Source: Rhodopirellula islandica
Lineage (GTDB): Bacteria; Planctomycetota; Planctomycetia; Pirellulales; Pirellulaceae
Reading direction: 5' to 3'
Assembly (NCBI RefSeq): GCF_001027925.1
Contig: NZ_LECT01000031.1
Location: forward strand, 62,001-126,000
Length of the DNA stretch: 64,000 bases
Shown: positions 1 to 7,700 of the stretch, one piece after another
Layout: each line of letters starts with the position of its first letter
Position numbering within the stretch: position 1 is the stretch's first letter
Made by a program: the position numbers and the translations under genes
The notes under the pieces: generated by a model
The model's database searches: none
What the model was told of the DNA's origin: nothing
What the model saw: the letters and a program-made list of their open reading frames with translations, nothing else

Positions 1-328
1 GACTTGAGGGGGCAATGTCGGGCATCTCGGCGTCAGGTCGTGTCAGAGGAAGCAAACAGAAAAGGTGAAATCAGCGCGGCGGATCACTCCATTTGCGAGC
101 TGACACCGCTGCCAAAACGGTAACGATTTCCAAGGGTTTGCGAAACCAGACTCGAATCACTCCGTTTTGTTTCTCCAACAGGAACGTTTGCTACAGACAG
201 CCCCCATCGATGGGGATCAAAAACGTTTTTCGGCCGCCTTGATTCGGTTTTTGACCTAGGGTTGGTGTGAGAGGTCTCTCGAAAACGTGTGCAAGACACG
301 CCCGTTACCCGTGTGAGGATCCCAATTG
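1..328. other. Leading stretch with no supported gene
   Basis: Short open frames exist on both strands, but none has a recognisable protein or a consistent start, and their composition is low-complexity and arginine/serine rich. It probably holds the end of an upstream transcription unit and the promoter of the small gene starting at 329. I see no clear terminator or promoter. Confidence 0.5.
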
Positions 329-667
329 ATGCCGCTCCCAACACCGACAAACGTTAGCCAACCGCCGCCCGTGACGGTGATTCCGCCACGTCGGGCTCGA
401 TCCGCATTCACCTCGAATCCGGACCGCCAAAATGCTCGCTCCTCCGATCAAGTGGTCCGACAAGACCGCCGTCGCAAGCGGGAATCATCGAATGGCTCGT
501 TTTCCGGCGAACGTCGTCAATTCGGAAGCTCGCACGCGGACCTCTCCGAAGATGGCCGAGAACTGGCAGCCGCCATCGACAAGTACAAAATGACCCACCA
601 TCGTCGGTACATCACCTGCGATGAGATGCTGGTCGTGATGCGGCAGTTGGGTTACAGCAAATCGTAG
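329..667 (+). CDS. Small basic conserved hypothetical protein
   Basis: The protein is 112 residues. Residues 1-70 are Pro/Arg/Ser rich and probably disordered; the last 40 residues look folded (ELAAAIDKYK, then RRYITCDEMLVVMRQLGY). I associate that C-terminal pattern with short planctomycete proteins of unknown function. I chose the ATG at 329 over the TTG three bases earlier. There is no signal peptide, membrane segment or metal motif, so it is probably cytosolic. It stands alone, with long gaps on both sides. The coding call rests on the ordered C-terminus; function is unknown. Confidence 0.6.
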   Translation: MPLPTPTNVSQPPPVTVIPPRRARSAFTSNPDRQNARSSDQVVRQDRRRKRESSNGSFSGERRQFGSSHADLSEDGRELAAAIDKYKMTHHRRYITCDEMLVVMRQLGYSKS

Positions 668-1183
668 CTCGACAGAACGCTGCTCTGTGACGTGCCAGTT
701 TTCAAGCTCCCGGTCATTGAGCAGGCGGGCGACCAACGTTTCCGTGTCGCCCGCCAAATTCTTCTCTCGCACAACGGGGGAGCCTCCTCGCAGGGACCCT
801 TCCACGCCTCCTCCGGCCGCAGTGTCCTTCCAGCAGGATTGCGGTCCCGTCGTTCATCTCGGGTTCATCCCGGTGGATCGCCCATCTGTTCTGTCGCCCG
901 AGAACAGGCTCCATCGGCCAACCCGAATTTCGATGCTCGATCTTGCCGAAACGCGATAATCGAGCAGGGACCTGACAATTTGTGAGCCCCGTTTTCTTTC
1001 GAAATTGCGACCCTCTCGGTTTGCGGCGGTCACACCCGCCCATCAGTGCGGTGGTAAAATCCTTTTGGTGAGCCTTCGGATTGAAATAGCACCTCAAAAA
1101 TTAGATTCACCAAGACCCACTTTTCTTTTCGATCCGCCCTGCAACTCTGCAGCGGTGAACACTCCCGGTTTGGAGCCGTCCGA
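668..1183. other. Long intergenic gap, no supported gene
   Basis: About 515 bases with several overlapping short frames of arginine-rich, unrecognisable protein. I treat these as non-coding. The region contains a 10-bp perfect inverted repeat (see 724-754) and presumably the promoter of the sulfatase at 1184. Confidence 0.5.
724..754 (+). terminator. Possible hairpin terminator
   Basis: GGCGGGCGAC at 724-733 pairs perfectly with GTCGCCCGCC at 745-754 across an 11-base loop, followed by AAATTCTTCTCT. It lies 57 bases after the stop of the small gene at 329-667. The tail is only moderately T-rich, so an intrinsic terminator is plausible but not certain. Confidence 0.4.
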
Positions 1184-2734
1184 ATGAAGCCTCGAGTTCT
1201 TCTCTTTCAAGCTTGCCTGCTGACCCTGGGGCTAAGCCTCACGGTACAGGCACAAGAAAAACCCAACATTCTCGTCATCTGGGGTGACGACATTGGGACT
1301 GAAAACATCAGTCATTACAACCGAGGAATGATGGGCTACAAAACGCCCAACATTGATCGTGTTGCCAACGAAGGGATCTTCTTCACGGACTACTACGGTC
1401 AACAGTCTTGCACTGCCGGACGCGCGGCGTTCATCGGCGGCAGCGTCCCTGTCCGTAGCGGAATGACCAAGGTCGGTTTGCCAGGCGCCAAAGAAGGCTG
1501 GCAAAAGACCGACGTCACAATGGCAACTGTGCTCAAGAGCCTGGGATATTCCACCGGCCAGTTCGGCAAGAATCACCAAGGTGACCGCGACGAACACCTG
1601 CCCACTCAACATGGTTTTGATGAGTTCGTCGGCAACCTGTATCACCTCAACGCCGAAGAGGAACCAGAGAACGAAGACTATCCCGGCGACATGAAAATGG
1701 CAGACGGAAGAACTTTTCGTCAAGCCTTCGGTCCTCGTGGTGTGATCAAGGCCACCGCCGATGGGAAGATCGAAGACACCGGACCGCTCACCAAGAAGCG
1801 GATGGAAACCATCGACGAAGAAACCATCTCGGCGGCGAAAGATTTCATCACCCGTCAACACAAAGCTGGCAAGCCCTTCTTCTGCTGGTGGAATGGCACC
1901 CGCATGCACTTCCGCACCCACGTCAAGAAAGAGAATCGTCACAAGGGCAACGATGAATACACCGACGGCATGATCGAGCACGACATGCAGGTTGGCGAAC
2001 TGCTCGACCTGTTGGATGAACTCGGAATCGCTGACAACACGGTCGTTCAGTACTCCACTGACAACGGCCCTCACTACAACACCTGGCCCGATGCAGGAAC
2101 GACTCCGTTCCGCAGTGAGAAGAACTCCAACTGGGAAGGTGCCTATCGCGTTCCTTGTTACATTCGTTGGCCTGGGAAATTCAAAGCCGGCACAGTTCTG
2201 AACGGGGTCTTGGCCCACGAAGACTGGTTGCCCACGTTTGCTGCCATTGGCGGTTCGACCGACATCAAAGAACAACTGCTCCAAGGTGTGGAACTGAACG
2301 GTCGTTCTTACAAGAACCACATCGACGGTCACAATCAGCTCGACTACCTCACCGGCAAGACGGACGAGTCGCCTCGCAAAGAGTTCATGTATGTGAACGA
2401 TGACGGACAGATCGTTGCGATTCGCTACGAAGATTGGAAAGCCGTTTTCCTCGAAAACCGGGGCGTGGCTTTCGAAGTCTGGCGTGAACCGTTTGTCGAA
2501 CTTCGAGTTCCGTTGTTGTTCAACTTACGTCGCGATCCGTTTGAGAAAGCACAACACAACTCCAACACCTACAACGATTGGTTCTTGTCGCGAGTCTTCG
2601 TGCTGGCTCCGATGCAGCAGTTGGCAGGGAACTTCCTGAAAACGATGAAAGAATTCCCACCAAGCCAAACGCCTGGTTCTTTCAACCTGGAAAAGATTCA
2701 AAAGCAAATCGAAGGCAGCATGGGCGGTCGTTGA
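1184..2734 (+). CDS. Exported arylsulfatase-family sulfatase
   Basis: This 516-residue protein begins with a signal peptide (about residues 1-23, ending VQAQ) and runs straight into the sulfatase core (KPNILVIWGDD, metal-binding aspartates). The motif CTAGR at 76-80 gives Cys76 as the residue to be oxidised to formylglycine. The later pattern VVQYSTDNGPH is the metal-binding DNG segment of this superfamily. It should hydrolyse sulfate esters in the periplasm or outside the cell; the substrate cannot be read from sequence, though sulfated algal polysaccharides are the usual target in this group. An excellent terminator follows at 2769. The next gene, convergent, is another sulfatase. Confidence 0.93.
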   Translation: MKPRVLLFQACLLTLGLSLTVQAQEKPNILVIWGDDIGTENISHYNRGMMGYKTPNIDRVANEGIFFTDYYGQQSCTAGRAAFIGGSVPVRSGMTKVGLPGAKEGWQKTDVTMATVLKSLGYSTGQFGKNHQGDRDEHLPTQHGFDEFVGNLYHLNAEEEPENEDYPGDMKMADGRTFRQAFGPRGVIKATADGKIEDTGPLTKKRMETIDEETISAAKDFITRQHKAGKPFFCWWNGTRMHFRTHVKKENRHKGNDEYTDGMIEHDMQVGELLDLLDELGIADNTVVQYSTDNGPHYNTWPDAGTTPFRSEKNSNWEGAYRVPCYIRWPGKFKAGTVLNGVLAHEDWLPTFAAIGGSTDIKEQLLQGVELNGRSYKNHIDGHNQLDYLTGKTDESPRKEFMYVNDDGQIVAIRYEDWKAVFLENRGVAFEVWREPFVELRVPLLFNLRRDPFEKAQHNSNTYNDWFLSRVFVLAPMQQLAGNFLKTMKEFPPSQTPGSFNLEKIQKQIEGSMGGR

Positions 2735-2768
2735 TCTGAGCGCCAATGCTCACAGAATGATTCTCAGG

Positions 2769-2801
2769 AAGCGGCGAGCCAGGCTCGCCGCTTCTTTTTT
2801 T
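2769..2801 (+). terminator. Strong intrinsic terminator after sulfatase
   Basis: AAGCGGCGAGCC (2769-2780) is the exact reverse complement of GGCTCGCCGCTT (2782-2793), followed by a run of Ts to 2801. In practice a 10-bp GC-rich stem with a five-base loop. It lies 34 bases after the sulfatase stop codon. Confidence 0.85.
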
Positions 2802-2916
2802 GTGCCCTTGAGGAAGCTGCCGATCGGTGCCGAGCGAAGGATTCTGTCGTGGTGAGATTCGCGATCAAGCGTGAATTGACCCCCGTCCCCTTTTGTGAGT
2901 CCGTCCCCTTTTGGAG

Positions 2917-2979
2917 GTCCCGCCCCAACGGGGCAGCCCTATGCCAGCCCAGGGCAACGCCCTGGGTTGTGGCGGGACC
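2917..2979. repeat. Palindromic repeat, family C
   Basis: An outer pair GGTCCCGCC (2917-2925) / GGCGGGACC (2971-2979) encloses an inner pair CCCAGGGC (2948-2955) / GCCCTGGG (2959-2966). I recognise this type of sequence from Rhodopirellula genomes, where its six-frame translations produce spurious proteins with the string PGQRPGLWR. Open frames crossing it should not be annotated as genes. Confidence 0.65.
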
Positions 2980-3011
2980 AAGATTACAAAGCCCAAACGG
3001 GGGCGGTCCTA

Positions 3012-3136
3012 AGCAGGTCAGCAGGAATGATCGGGCATCATCATGTGAGCCGTTTGGGCGTTAGCCCCGGTTATACGTGGGAGCAACGGCGATTACCGAA
3101 ACAGCCCAAATGCCGAAAGACTCCTGCCGATTTGCC
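3012..3136 (-). repeat. 125-bp TA-flanked palindromic element, family B copy 1
   Basis: It begins AGCAGGTCAGCAGG and ends with the degenerate complement CCTGCCGATTTGCC; TA lies directly outside both ends (3010-3011 and 3137-3138). Inside is the family core, reading GTGAGCCGTTTGGGCG on the plus strand. Read on the minus strand it aligns over at least its first 61 bases without gaps to copy B3. It carries no protein. It sits with repeats C and D in the 624-bp gap between two convergent sulfatase genes. Confidence 0.8.
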
Positions 3137-3140
3137 TAGA

Positions 3141-3310
3141 ACCTCTCCCAAAACGAAGTTTTGGGAGAGGTCGAGCGACGCCGTTCAGGCGTGCGTGAGG
3201 GAGGGGGCCGGGCATGGGAAGCGGCTCGCACTCCCCCTTCCCCGAAAAACTCGCTGAATGCTCGTTTTTCGATCCCTCCTAACTTCGTCAGGCGGGGTTC
3301 GCAAGATGCT
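3141..3310. repeat. Hairpin repeat block, family D
   Basis: It opens with a perfect 14-bp inverted repeat, ACCTCTCCCAAAAC (3141-3154) and GTTTTGGGAGAGGT (3158-3171), around GAA. It continues through about 140 bases of GC-rich sequence ending near AACTTCGTCAGGCGGGG. Its borders are approximate. I have seen similar blocks in Rhodopirellula intergenic DNA. The frames read through it are not believable proteins. Confidence 0.5.
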
Positions 3311-3358
3311 GCTGGCATAGCATTGAAAGACTGCACGACCTCTTTGAGAGGCCGGAGG

Positions 3359-4768
3359 CTACTCAGCGTGTTGGGGCGGTGGAGCGGGGGAGGAGTCCGA
3401 CACGTTTTGGAAGATGTTGCTCAAACGCTGGTTCGCAGCGGACGCTTCGGATGGTTGATTCGATGACGCGTCGGTGGGTTGCTCTTTGGGAAGCTCGCTT
3501 GCGTCAATCAGCTTGTCCAAGTGATTGGACCAACGCCAGCGACCGTCAAACACATTGACGTCTGACCGGATGCCGTGAATCACCCAGTCACGTTTGGGGC
3601 CGACGCGGCCATGGAACTGAGACGCGATGCTATGACCGTCGATTGAAATGGAGTCTGGGACGTTGTGCCCTGCTAGCTCGCAAAACGTCGGGAACAAATC
3701 AACGACGTCGACCAGATCGTCGCAAACCGAGTCGACTGGAACTGGATCGGGGCCCCAAACGATCAGTGGAACGTGGGTGCCCGCATCATTGAGTTCATAC
3801 TTTCCACCGTTGACTCGACCTGCCTGGGTGTGCCGTGTGTGCGGGCGTTCGTTCGGTTGACCGGCTTTCGGATTCCGAAAGTCTCGTTGGTGGGTTCCGT
3901 TGTCACCCATGAAGATCACGTAGGTGTTTTTGCGAATGCCAAGGTCCTCGGCTGCATCCAGGACTCGCCCCGCCAGTTTGTCCAAGTAGGTGATCATGTT
4001 GCCGAGCGATGCGGATCGTCCCGCCGATCGGTCGTCAGGAGTTTCGACGATCGGATCGTGCGGGAGCATTTCGTTGTGGACGATCAGGAACGGCGTGTTG
4101 GCTTCCGTCGCTTCCCGCATTTGATCGACGACGTAGTCCACCAAGACGTCGGGACCAAATCGCTCGGCAACATCTTCGCGAACCCGTCCATCGTGATTTA
4201 AGGTTGGGTTCCAGTGCCGAACCGTCTTGGCTCCGTCTTTCCAGATTTGCCAGACGCACCAGGAATCGAAACCACTGTCACGGATGTGATTGGGATGCTT
4301 CTCCAACGTCGCAAGCTGCCATTTGCCGGTCACAGATGTGGAGTAACCCGCGGACCTCAACTGCTGTGCAAAGGTTGGCAGTTTCTGAAAGTCAACCAAT
4401 TTGTTCGTCCCCAGATGAACCGGCAACACATCGGTTTGTCGATGCCGCATCACATACAGACCCGTGTGCAGACTGACCCGTGATGGTGTGCAAACTGGAC
4501 TGGTGTACGCACGCGTGAATCGCAGGCCTTCCGCAGCCATGCGATCCAGTCGCGGCGTTTGAAAGTCAAGGCCACCGTAGCAACCGAGCGTTTCGTAGCC
4601 GAGGTCGTCCGCAAAGATCATCACGATGTTCGGGCGAGCATCGATCAACGCCGCCGTTTCCGACCGAACGGTGTGCTGGCATTGAAACGCCATCACAAGA
4701 GGCACAATTACTCTCCACCACCAAAGAGAGCATGGGAATCGACGGGCGCAAGAGATCGAACGCATCAT
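3359..4768 (-). CDS. Exported sulfatase
   Basis: From the ATG at 4768 the protein has 469 residues and starts with a cationic, Trp/Val-rich signal or anchor segment (about 1-36). A TTG at 4807 would add 13 residues. The core follows: RPNIVMIFADDLG, then CTPSR with the formylglycine cysteine at about residue 93, and FMGDNGTH for the metal site. The C-terminal 40 residues are Ser/Pro/Gln rich and probably disordered. It should be an exported sulfate-ester hydrolase of unknown substrate. It converges with the sulfatase at 1184 but differs clearly in sequence, so the pair is not a recent duplication. The 3' end abuts the repeat cluster. Confidence 0.92.
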   Translation of the reverse strand: MMRSISCARRFPCSLWWWRVIVPLVMAFQCQHTVRSETAALIDARPNIVMIFADDLGYETLGCYGGLDFQTPRLDRMAAEGLRFTRAYTSPVCTPSRVSLHTGLYVMRHRQTDVLPVHLGTNKLVDFQKLPTFAQQLRSAGYSTSVTGKWQLATLEKHPNHIRDSGFDSWCVWQIWKDGAKTVRHWNPTLNHDGRVREDVAERFGPDVLVDYVVDQMREATEANTPFLIVHNEMLPHDPIVETPDDRSAGRSASLGNMITYLDKLAGRVLDAAEDLGIRKNTYVIFMGDNGTHQRDFRNPKAGQPNERPHTRHTQAGRVNGGKYELNDAGTHVPLIVWGPDPVPVDSVCDDLVDVVDLFPTFCELAGHNVPDSISIDGHSIASQFHGRVGPKRDWVIHGIRSDVNVFDGRWRWSNHLDKLIDASELPKEQPTDASSNQPSEASAANQRLSNIFQNVSDSSPAPPPQHAE

Positions 4769-4930
4769 ACCGGGGCGAATCAAAACGAGGAAATGAAGAA
4801 CAGTCAAAGCACAGGCGAACCTGCGAGCAGTTTAACGACACGACTCAAACAGGGGATCGATGAAGTGAGACGGGAGATGGACGTTTGAAGCCCGCATTCC
4901 TTTCCATGGATCGGCCCCGTGGATCTGCGA

Positions 4931-5055
4931 AGCAGGTCGGCAGGAGTCTGTGGGGATTGGAACTGTTTTGGTAAGCGTTGTTGCTCCCACGTACAACCGG
5001 GGCCAACGCCCAAACGGCTCACATGGTTCTGCTCGATCGTTCCTGCTGACCTGCT
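4931..5055 (+). repeat. 125-bp palindromic element, family B copy 2
   Basis: It starts AGCAGGTCGGCAGGAG and ends CCTGCTGACCTGCT, an imperfect terminal inverted repeat. The core reads GCCCAAACGGCTCACATG, in the same orientation as B3. Unlike the other copies it lacks clear flanking TA (left flank GA, right flank CA). It lies in the divergent gap between the sulfatase at 3359-4768 and the hydrolase at 5232, so it could influence their promoters. Confidence 0.75.
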
Positions 5056-5231
5056 CAACGGAGCCTGCAAACCAAGAGTCCGGTCTGTCCCCCTGGCAGC
5101 CTTTCGACTCGATGAGATCTGGAGCGACGCCGGAGAGAAGCGTGGGGGGCACCGCCATGGTATGTTGCCAGTTTTGTCCAGGTTTCCGAGCAATCCACTC
5201 AATCTTCATCCGTCAAAGGGCCCCTCTCGCT

Positions 5232-6626
5232 ATGCGATTGATCCATGTCTTTCTCCTGCCACCGATCGCTGTGCTGCTCGCCTTCACCGCAGTCGCGTCC
5301 GCCGAGGAGTCGCCGTATGACGTCTATCCCGCTGTTGAACCGCCGTATTTCCGAGTGCGTTACGAGGCGTCGTCGGAGAAGGGCGAACTGAATTTCCCGG
5401 TCAAGTACACGGTTTGGATTCCGCCGAACGCGGCGACTTTGCGTGGCGTGATCGTTCATCAACATGGTTGTGGCGAAGGGTCCTGCAAATCAGGGCTCAC
5501 CGGCGCATTCGATCTTCATTGGGAGGCACTCGCGAGCAAACATGACTGCGCGTTGTTGGCACCAGCTTACGAACAACCACAGGCTGCTGACTGCCAACTG
5601 TGGTGCGATCCACGCAACGGATCGGACGCCGCTTTCCAGAAGTCACTCACGGATCTCGGCAAAGCCTCCGGTCATCCGGAGCTCGACACGATCCCGTGGA
5701 CGCTTTGGGGGCACAGCGGCGGCGGAGTCTGGGCGGGGACAATGACGTTGCTGCACCCGGATCGCGTCGCGGCCGCTTGGCTGCGTTCGGGCGTGCCGAT
5801 TCTGGATCCCATTCCCGAGCGGCCATCTGCCAAGACGGTCTTGGTTCCCGAGACCCCGCTCGACGTCCCGATCATGTTGAATCTCGGTACGAAGGAGGGC
5901 GTTACCGTGACGGAGGGGCGCTTCTCCGGTCTCTGGCCAAAGATGAAAGCACTGTTCCACTCGTTGCGTGCCAAAGGCGGCCTGATCGGTGTCGCGGTGG
6001 ATCCGCTCACCAGCCACGAGTGCGGCAACCAGCGCTACCTTGCCATTCCGTGGTTCGACGTCTGCTTGAGTGCGCGGTTGCCAGAACGAATCAACCAACC
6101 GCTGAAACCCATGCCCACGAACGAAGCTTGGCTCGCTCCGTTGCTCGAGACAGAAGCTTTCCCGTCAGCAGAGTGGAAGGGCGATCCGATGGATGCCATT
6201 TGGTTGCCCAACGAAGCAATCGCGATGGCTTGGATGCAGTACGTGAAAGACACCGCGATTGAGGACACGACACCTCCGCCCTCCCCAACCAATTTGCGAG
6301 TGGCCGACGGCGAACTGAGTTGGGACGCCGAAGTTGATTTCGAAAGCGGACTCGCTCACTTCATCATCGAACGCGATGGCAAGGAAATCGCGACCGTTCC
6401 AACGACGGCGAGGAACCCTTTCGGGCGAGCTCTCTTTCAAGGCCTGCAATACAGTGACACACCCCTGCAACCACTCGCCGAGATGCGTTTCACGGACAAG
6501 ACCGCCAGGCAAGGCGAAAACCATTCCTATCGCGTGATCGCCGTGAATACGCTCGGCCTGAAGTCGACCGACGATCCTGCGCGGGTTGCTCCCTCCACGA
6601 CCGCCCCAGGCGAACGGAGGCAATGA
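5232..6626 (+). CDS. Exported alpha/beta hydrolase with C-terminal Fn3-like domain
   Basis: The ATG at 5232 gives 464 residues with a clear signal peptide (1-24, ending AVASA). An in-frame extension to 4950 only translates repeat B2 and is rejected. Residues 50-330 form an alpha/beta-hydrolase domain: an early [10 protein letters not shown] segment and the nucleophile motif GHSGGG with Ser162. Residues about 375-455 ([16 protein letters not shown] onward, ending [10 protein letters not shown]) resemble a fibronectin type III domain. It is probably a periplasmic esterase or peptidase-like enzyme; the substrate is not evident. It ends 213 bases from a convergent gene, with repeat block E between. 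Confidence 0.8.
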   Translation: MRLIHVFLLPPIAVLLAFTAVASAEESPYDVYPAVEPPYFRVRYEASSEKGELNFPVKYTVWIPPNAATLRGVIVHQHGCGEGSCKSGLTGAFDLHWEALASKHDCALLAPAYEQPQAADCQLWCDPRNGSDAAFQKSLTDLGKASGHPELDTIPWTLWGHSGGGVWAGTMTLLHPDRVAAAWLRSGVPILDPIPERPSAKTVLVPETPLDVPIMLNLGTKEGVTVTEGRFSGLWPKMKALFHSLRAKGGLIGVAVDPLTSHECGNQRYLAIPWFDVCLSARLPERINQPLKPMPTNEAWLAPLLETEAFPSAEWKGDPMDAIWLPNEAIAMAWMQYVKDTAIEDTTPPPSPTNLRVADGELSWDAEVDFESGLAHFIIERDGKEIATVPTTARNPFGRALFQGLQYSDTPLQPLAEMRFTDKTARQGENHSYRVIAVNTLGLKSTDDPARVAPSTTAPGERRQ

Positions 6627-6716
6627 TCCTGGACGGTGCGATTCACCTTTCGGATTAGATGATGGCCGAGATCTGCTGGGCTGCTCGTTCCTAGGCGGTC
6701 AAGGTTGTTGCCAGCT

Positions 6717-6827
6717 CGTTCCCAGGCTCCGGCCTGGGAACGCGGTGCCTTGCAGGCTCTGCCTGTCGGTTGGGTGATCGTGAGGCGGGAGCCTCAGACG
6801 CAGTGTGTGCCCAGGCGGGAGCCTGGG
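6717..6827. repeat. Block of tandem short hairpins, family E
   Basis: Three hairpins stand in a row: CGTTCCCAGGC/GCCTGGGAACG (6717-6742), TGAGGC/GCCTCA (6781-6796) and CCCAGGC/GCCTGGG (6810-6827), the last two with GGGA loops. A weaker TGCAGGC/GCCTG pair lies near 6751. The CCAGGC-GCCTGG type is a familiar bacterial intergenic repeat. It fills most of the gap between convergent genes. Confidence 0.65.
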
Positions 6828-6839
6828 TACAAGGGTGGG

Positions 6840-7244
6840 CTACCTTGGGGGGGCGAGTCCTGCGAGAGCTTTCATGGCATCTTGAGCACGATCGGAGGGG
6901 ACAAAGACGTGATCGTGAAAGAATGCCGCCATCACATTGGCGCTGATCCCTCGATCAGAAAGAGCCTTGGCGATGGCGGCCGTCAGCCCCACTGCCTCGA
7001 GACTGGAATGCACTTGCAGCGTGATCATTCGAAAGACGGCTTGGTACTGTTCTCCCGCGACGTCCGCTTGTTCCCTTCGCAGCACCAGCGTCAAACCCTC
7101 CTGCTCTTCGAACGCGGCGATGGGGTGCAGGTCAGCGGCGTCAGCGATGCATTTTCCAGGTTGGGTCACGAATACAAATTCATGTTCGGACATCAGGGGA
7201 TGCAAAGAGCCAAGCAGGGTTGGCAAGTCGGTGATCCCAGTCAT
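6840..7244 (-). CDS. ACT-domain protein (COG3602/ACT_7-like)
   Basis: The chosen ATG at 7244 follows a strong GGAGGG ribosome site about six bases upstream and gives 134 residues. An in-frame extension up to 7628 exists but its translation is featureless. The protein has two ACT-like halves: EFVFVTQPG to about residue 65, and a second with FRMITLQVHSSLEAVGLTAAIAKALSDRGISANVMAAFFHDHVFVP, split here only for length considerations of the motif: the key features are the beta-strand VHSSLEAVGL and the ligand-loop SDRGISANV. ACT domains bind amino acids or similar small ligands; no catalytic domain is attached. Role unknown, probably cytosolic ligand sensing. Confidence 0.78.
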   Translation of the reverse strand: MTGITDLPTLLGSLHPLMSEHEFVFVTQPGKCIADAADLHPIAAFEEQEGLTLVLRREQADVAGEQYQAVFRMITLQVHSSLEAVGLTAAIAKALSDRGISANVMAAFFHDHVFVPSDRAQDAMKALAGLAPPR

Positions 7245-7700
7245 AGACGTTCCCTCCAGGATGGTTTCGTTCAATGTCGCTGAGGCGTTGAACCCCTCGG
7301 TGTTCGCAGCGAACACGCCGAGCGAGGATAGCAAGGGATCGTTTGGAACGGGACCTAAGGACAAGGTGGAGGGGGAGTCTTGGCACCCTGCTTTGGTTTG
7401 TTCGTTGGTCATTGCAGGACCAAAACCCCTGGATGCATGGGGCAGATCATTTGCCACTATTCGCGTCCACTGGAAATCTGAAACAAATGGAGCTTGAAAA
7501 AGTTCGGAAGGAGAAATGGACGGGAGCGTTTCGTTTACTCTCTTGTGGTCCCCCTTTGTTGACCTGCTATCTCCCCGCCACACTTCCCCTGCGTCGCCTC
7601 TTGGCGAAACTGCGATCGGATTTTGCACAACCGCGTTGTGGTTGATGATCTGTGTCCGGTCAAGAAATCGTCACGCGACAACCACTGAAGAGCAAAATTG
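7245..7700. other. Divergent gap, no supported gene
   Basis: This 456-base stretch separates the ACT protein (minus) from the S9 peptidase (plus). Open frames continue into it from the ACT gene but read as composition-poor sequence with no homologous look. It should hold two divergent promoters. I see no repeat element and no clear operator. Confidence 0.5.

Noticed and set aside
2849-3466. Several overlapping short proteins in the repeat cluster
   Set aside because: They translate palindromic repeats C, B1 and D and carry no protein-like composition.
4950-5231. N-terminal extension of the alpha/beta hydrolase
   Set aside because: It reads through repeat B2 and would bury a good signal peptide that starts at 5232.
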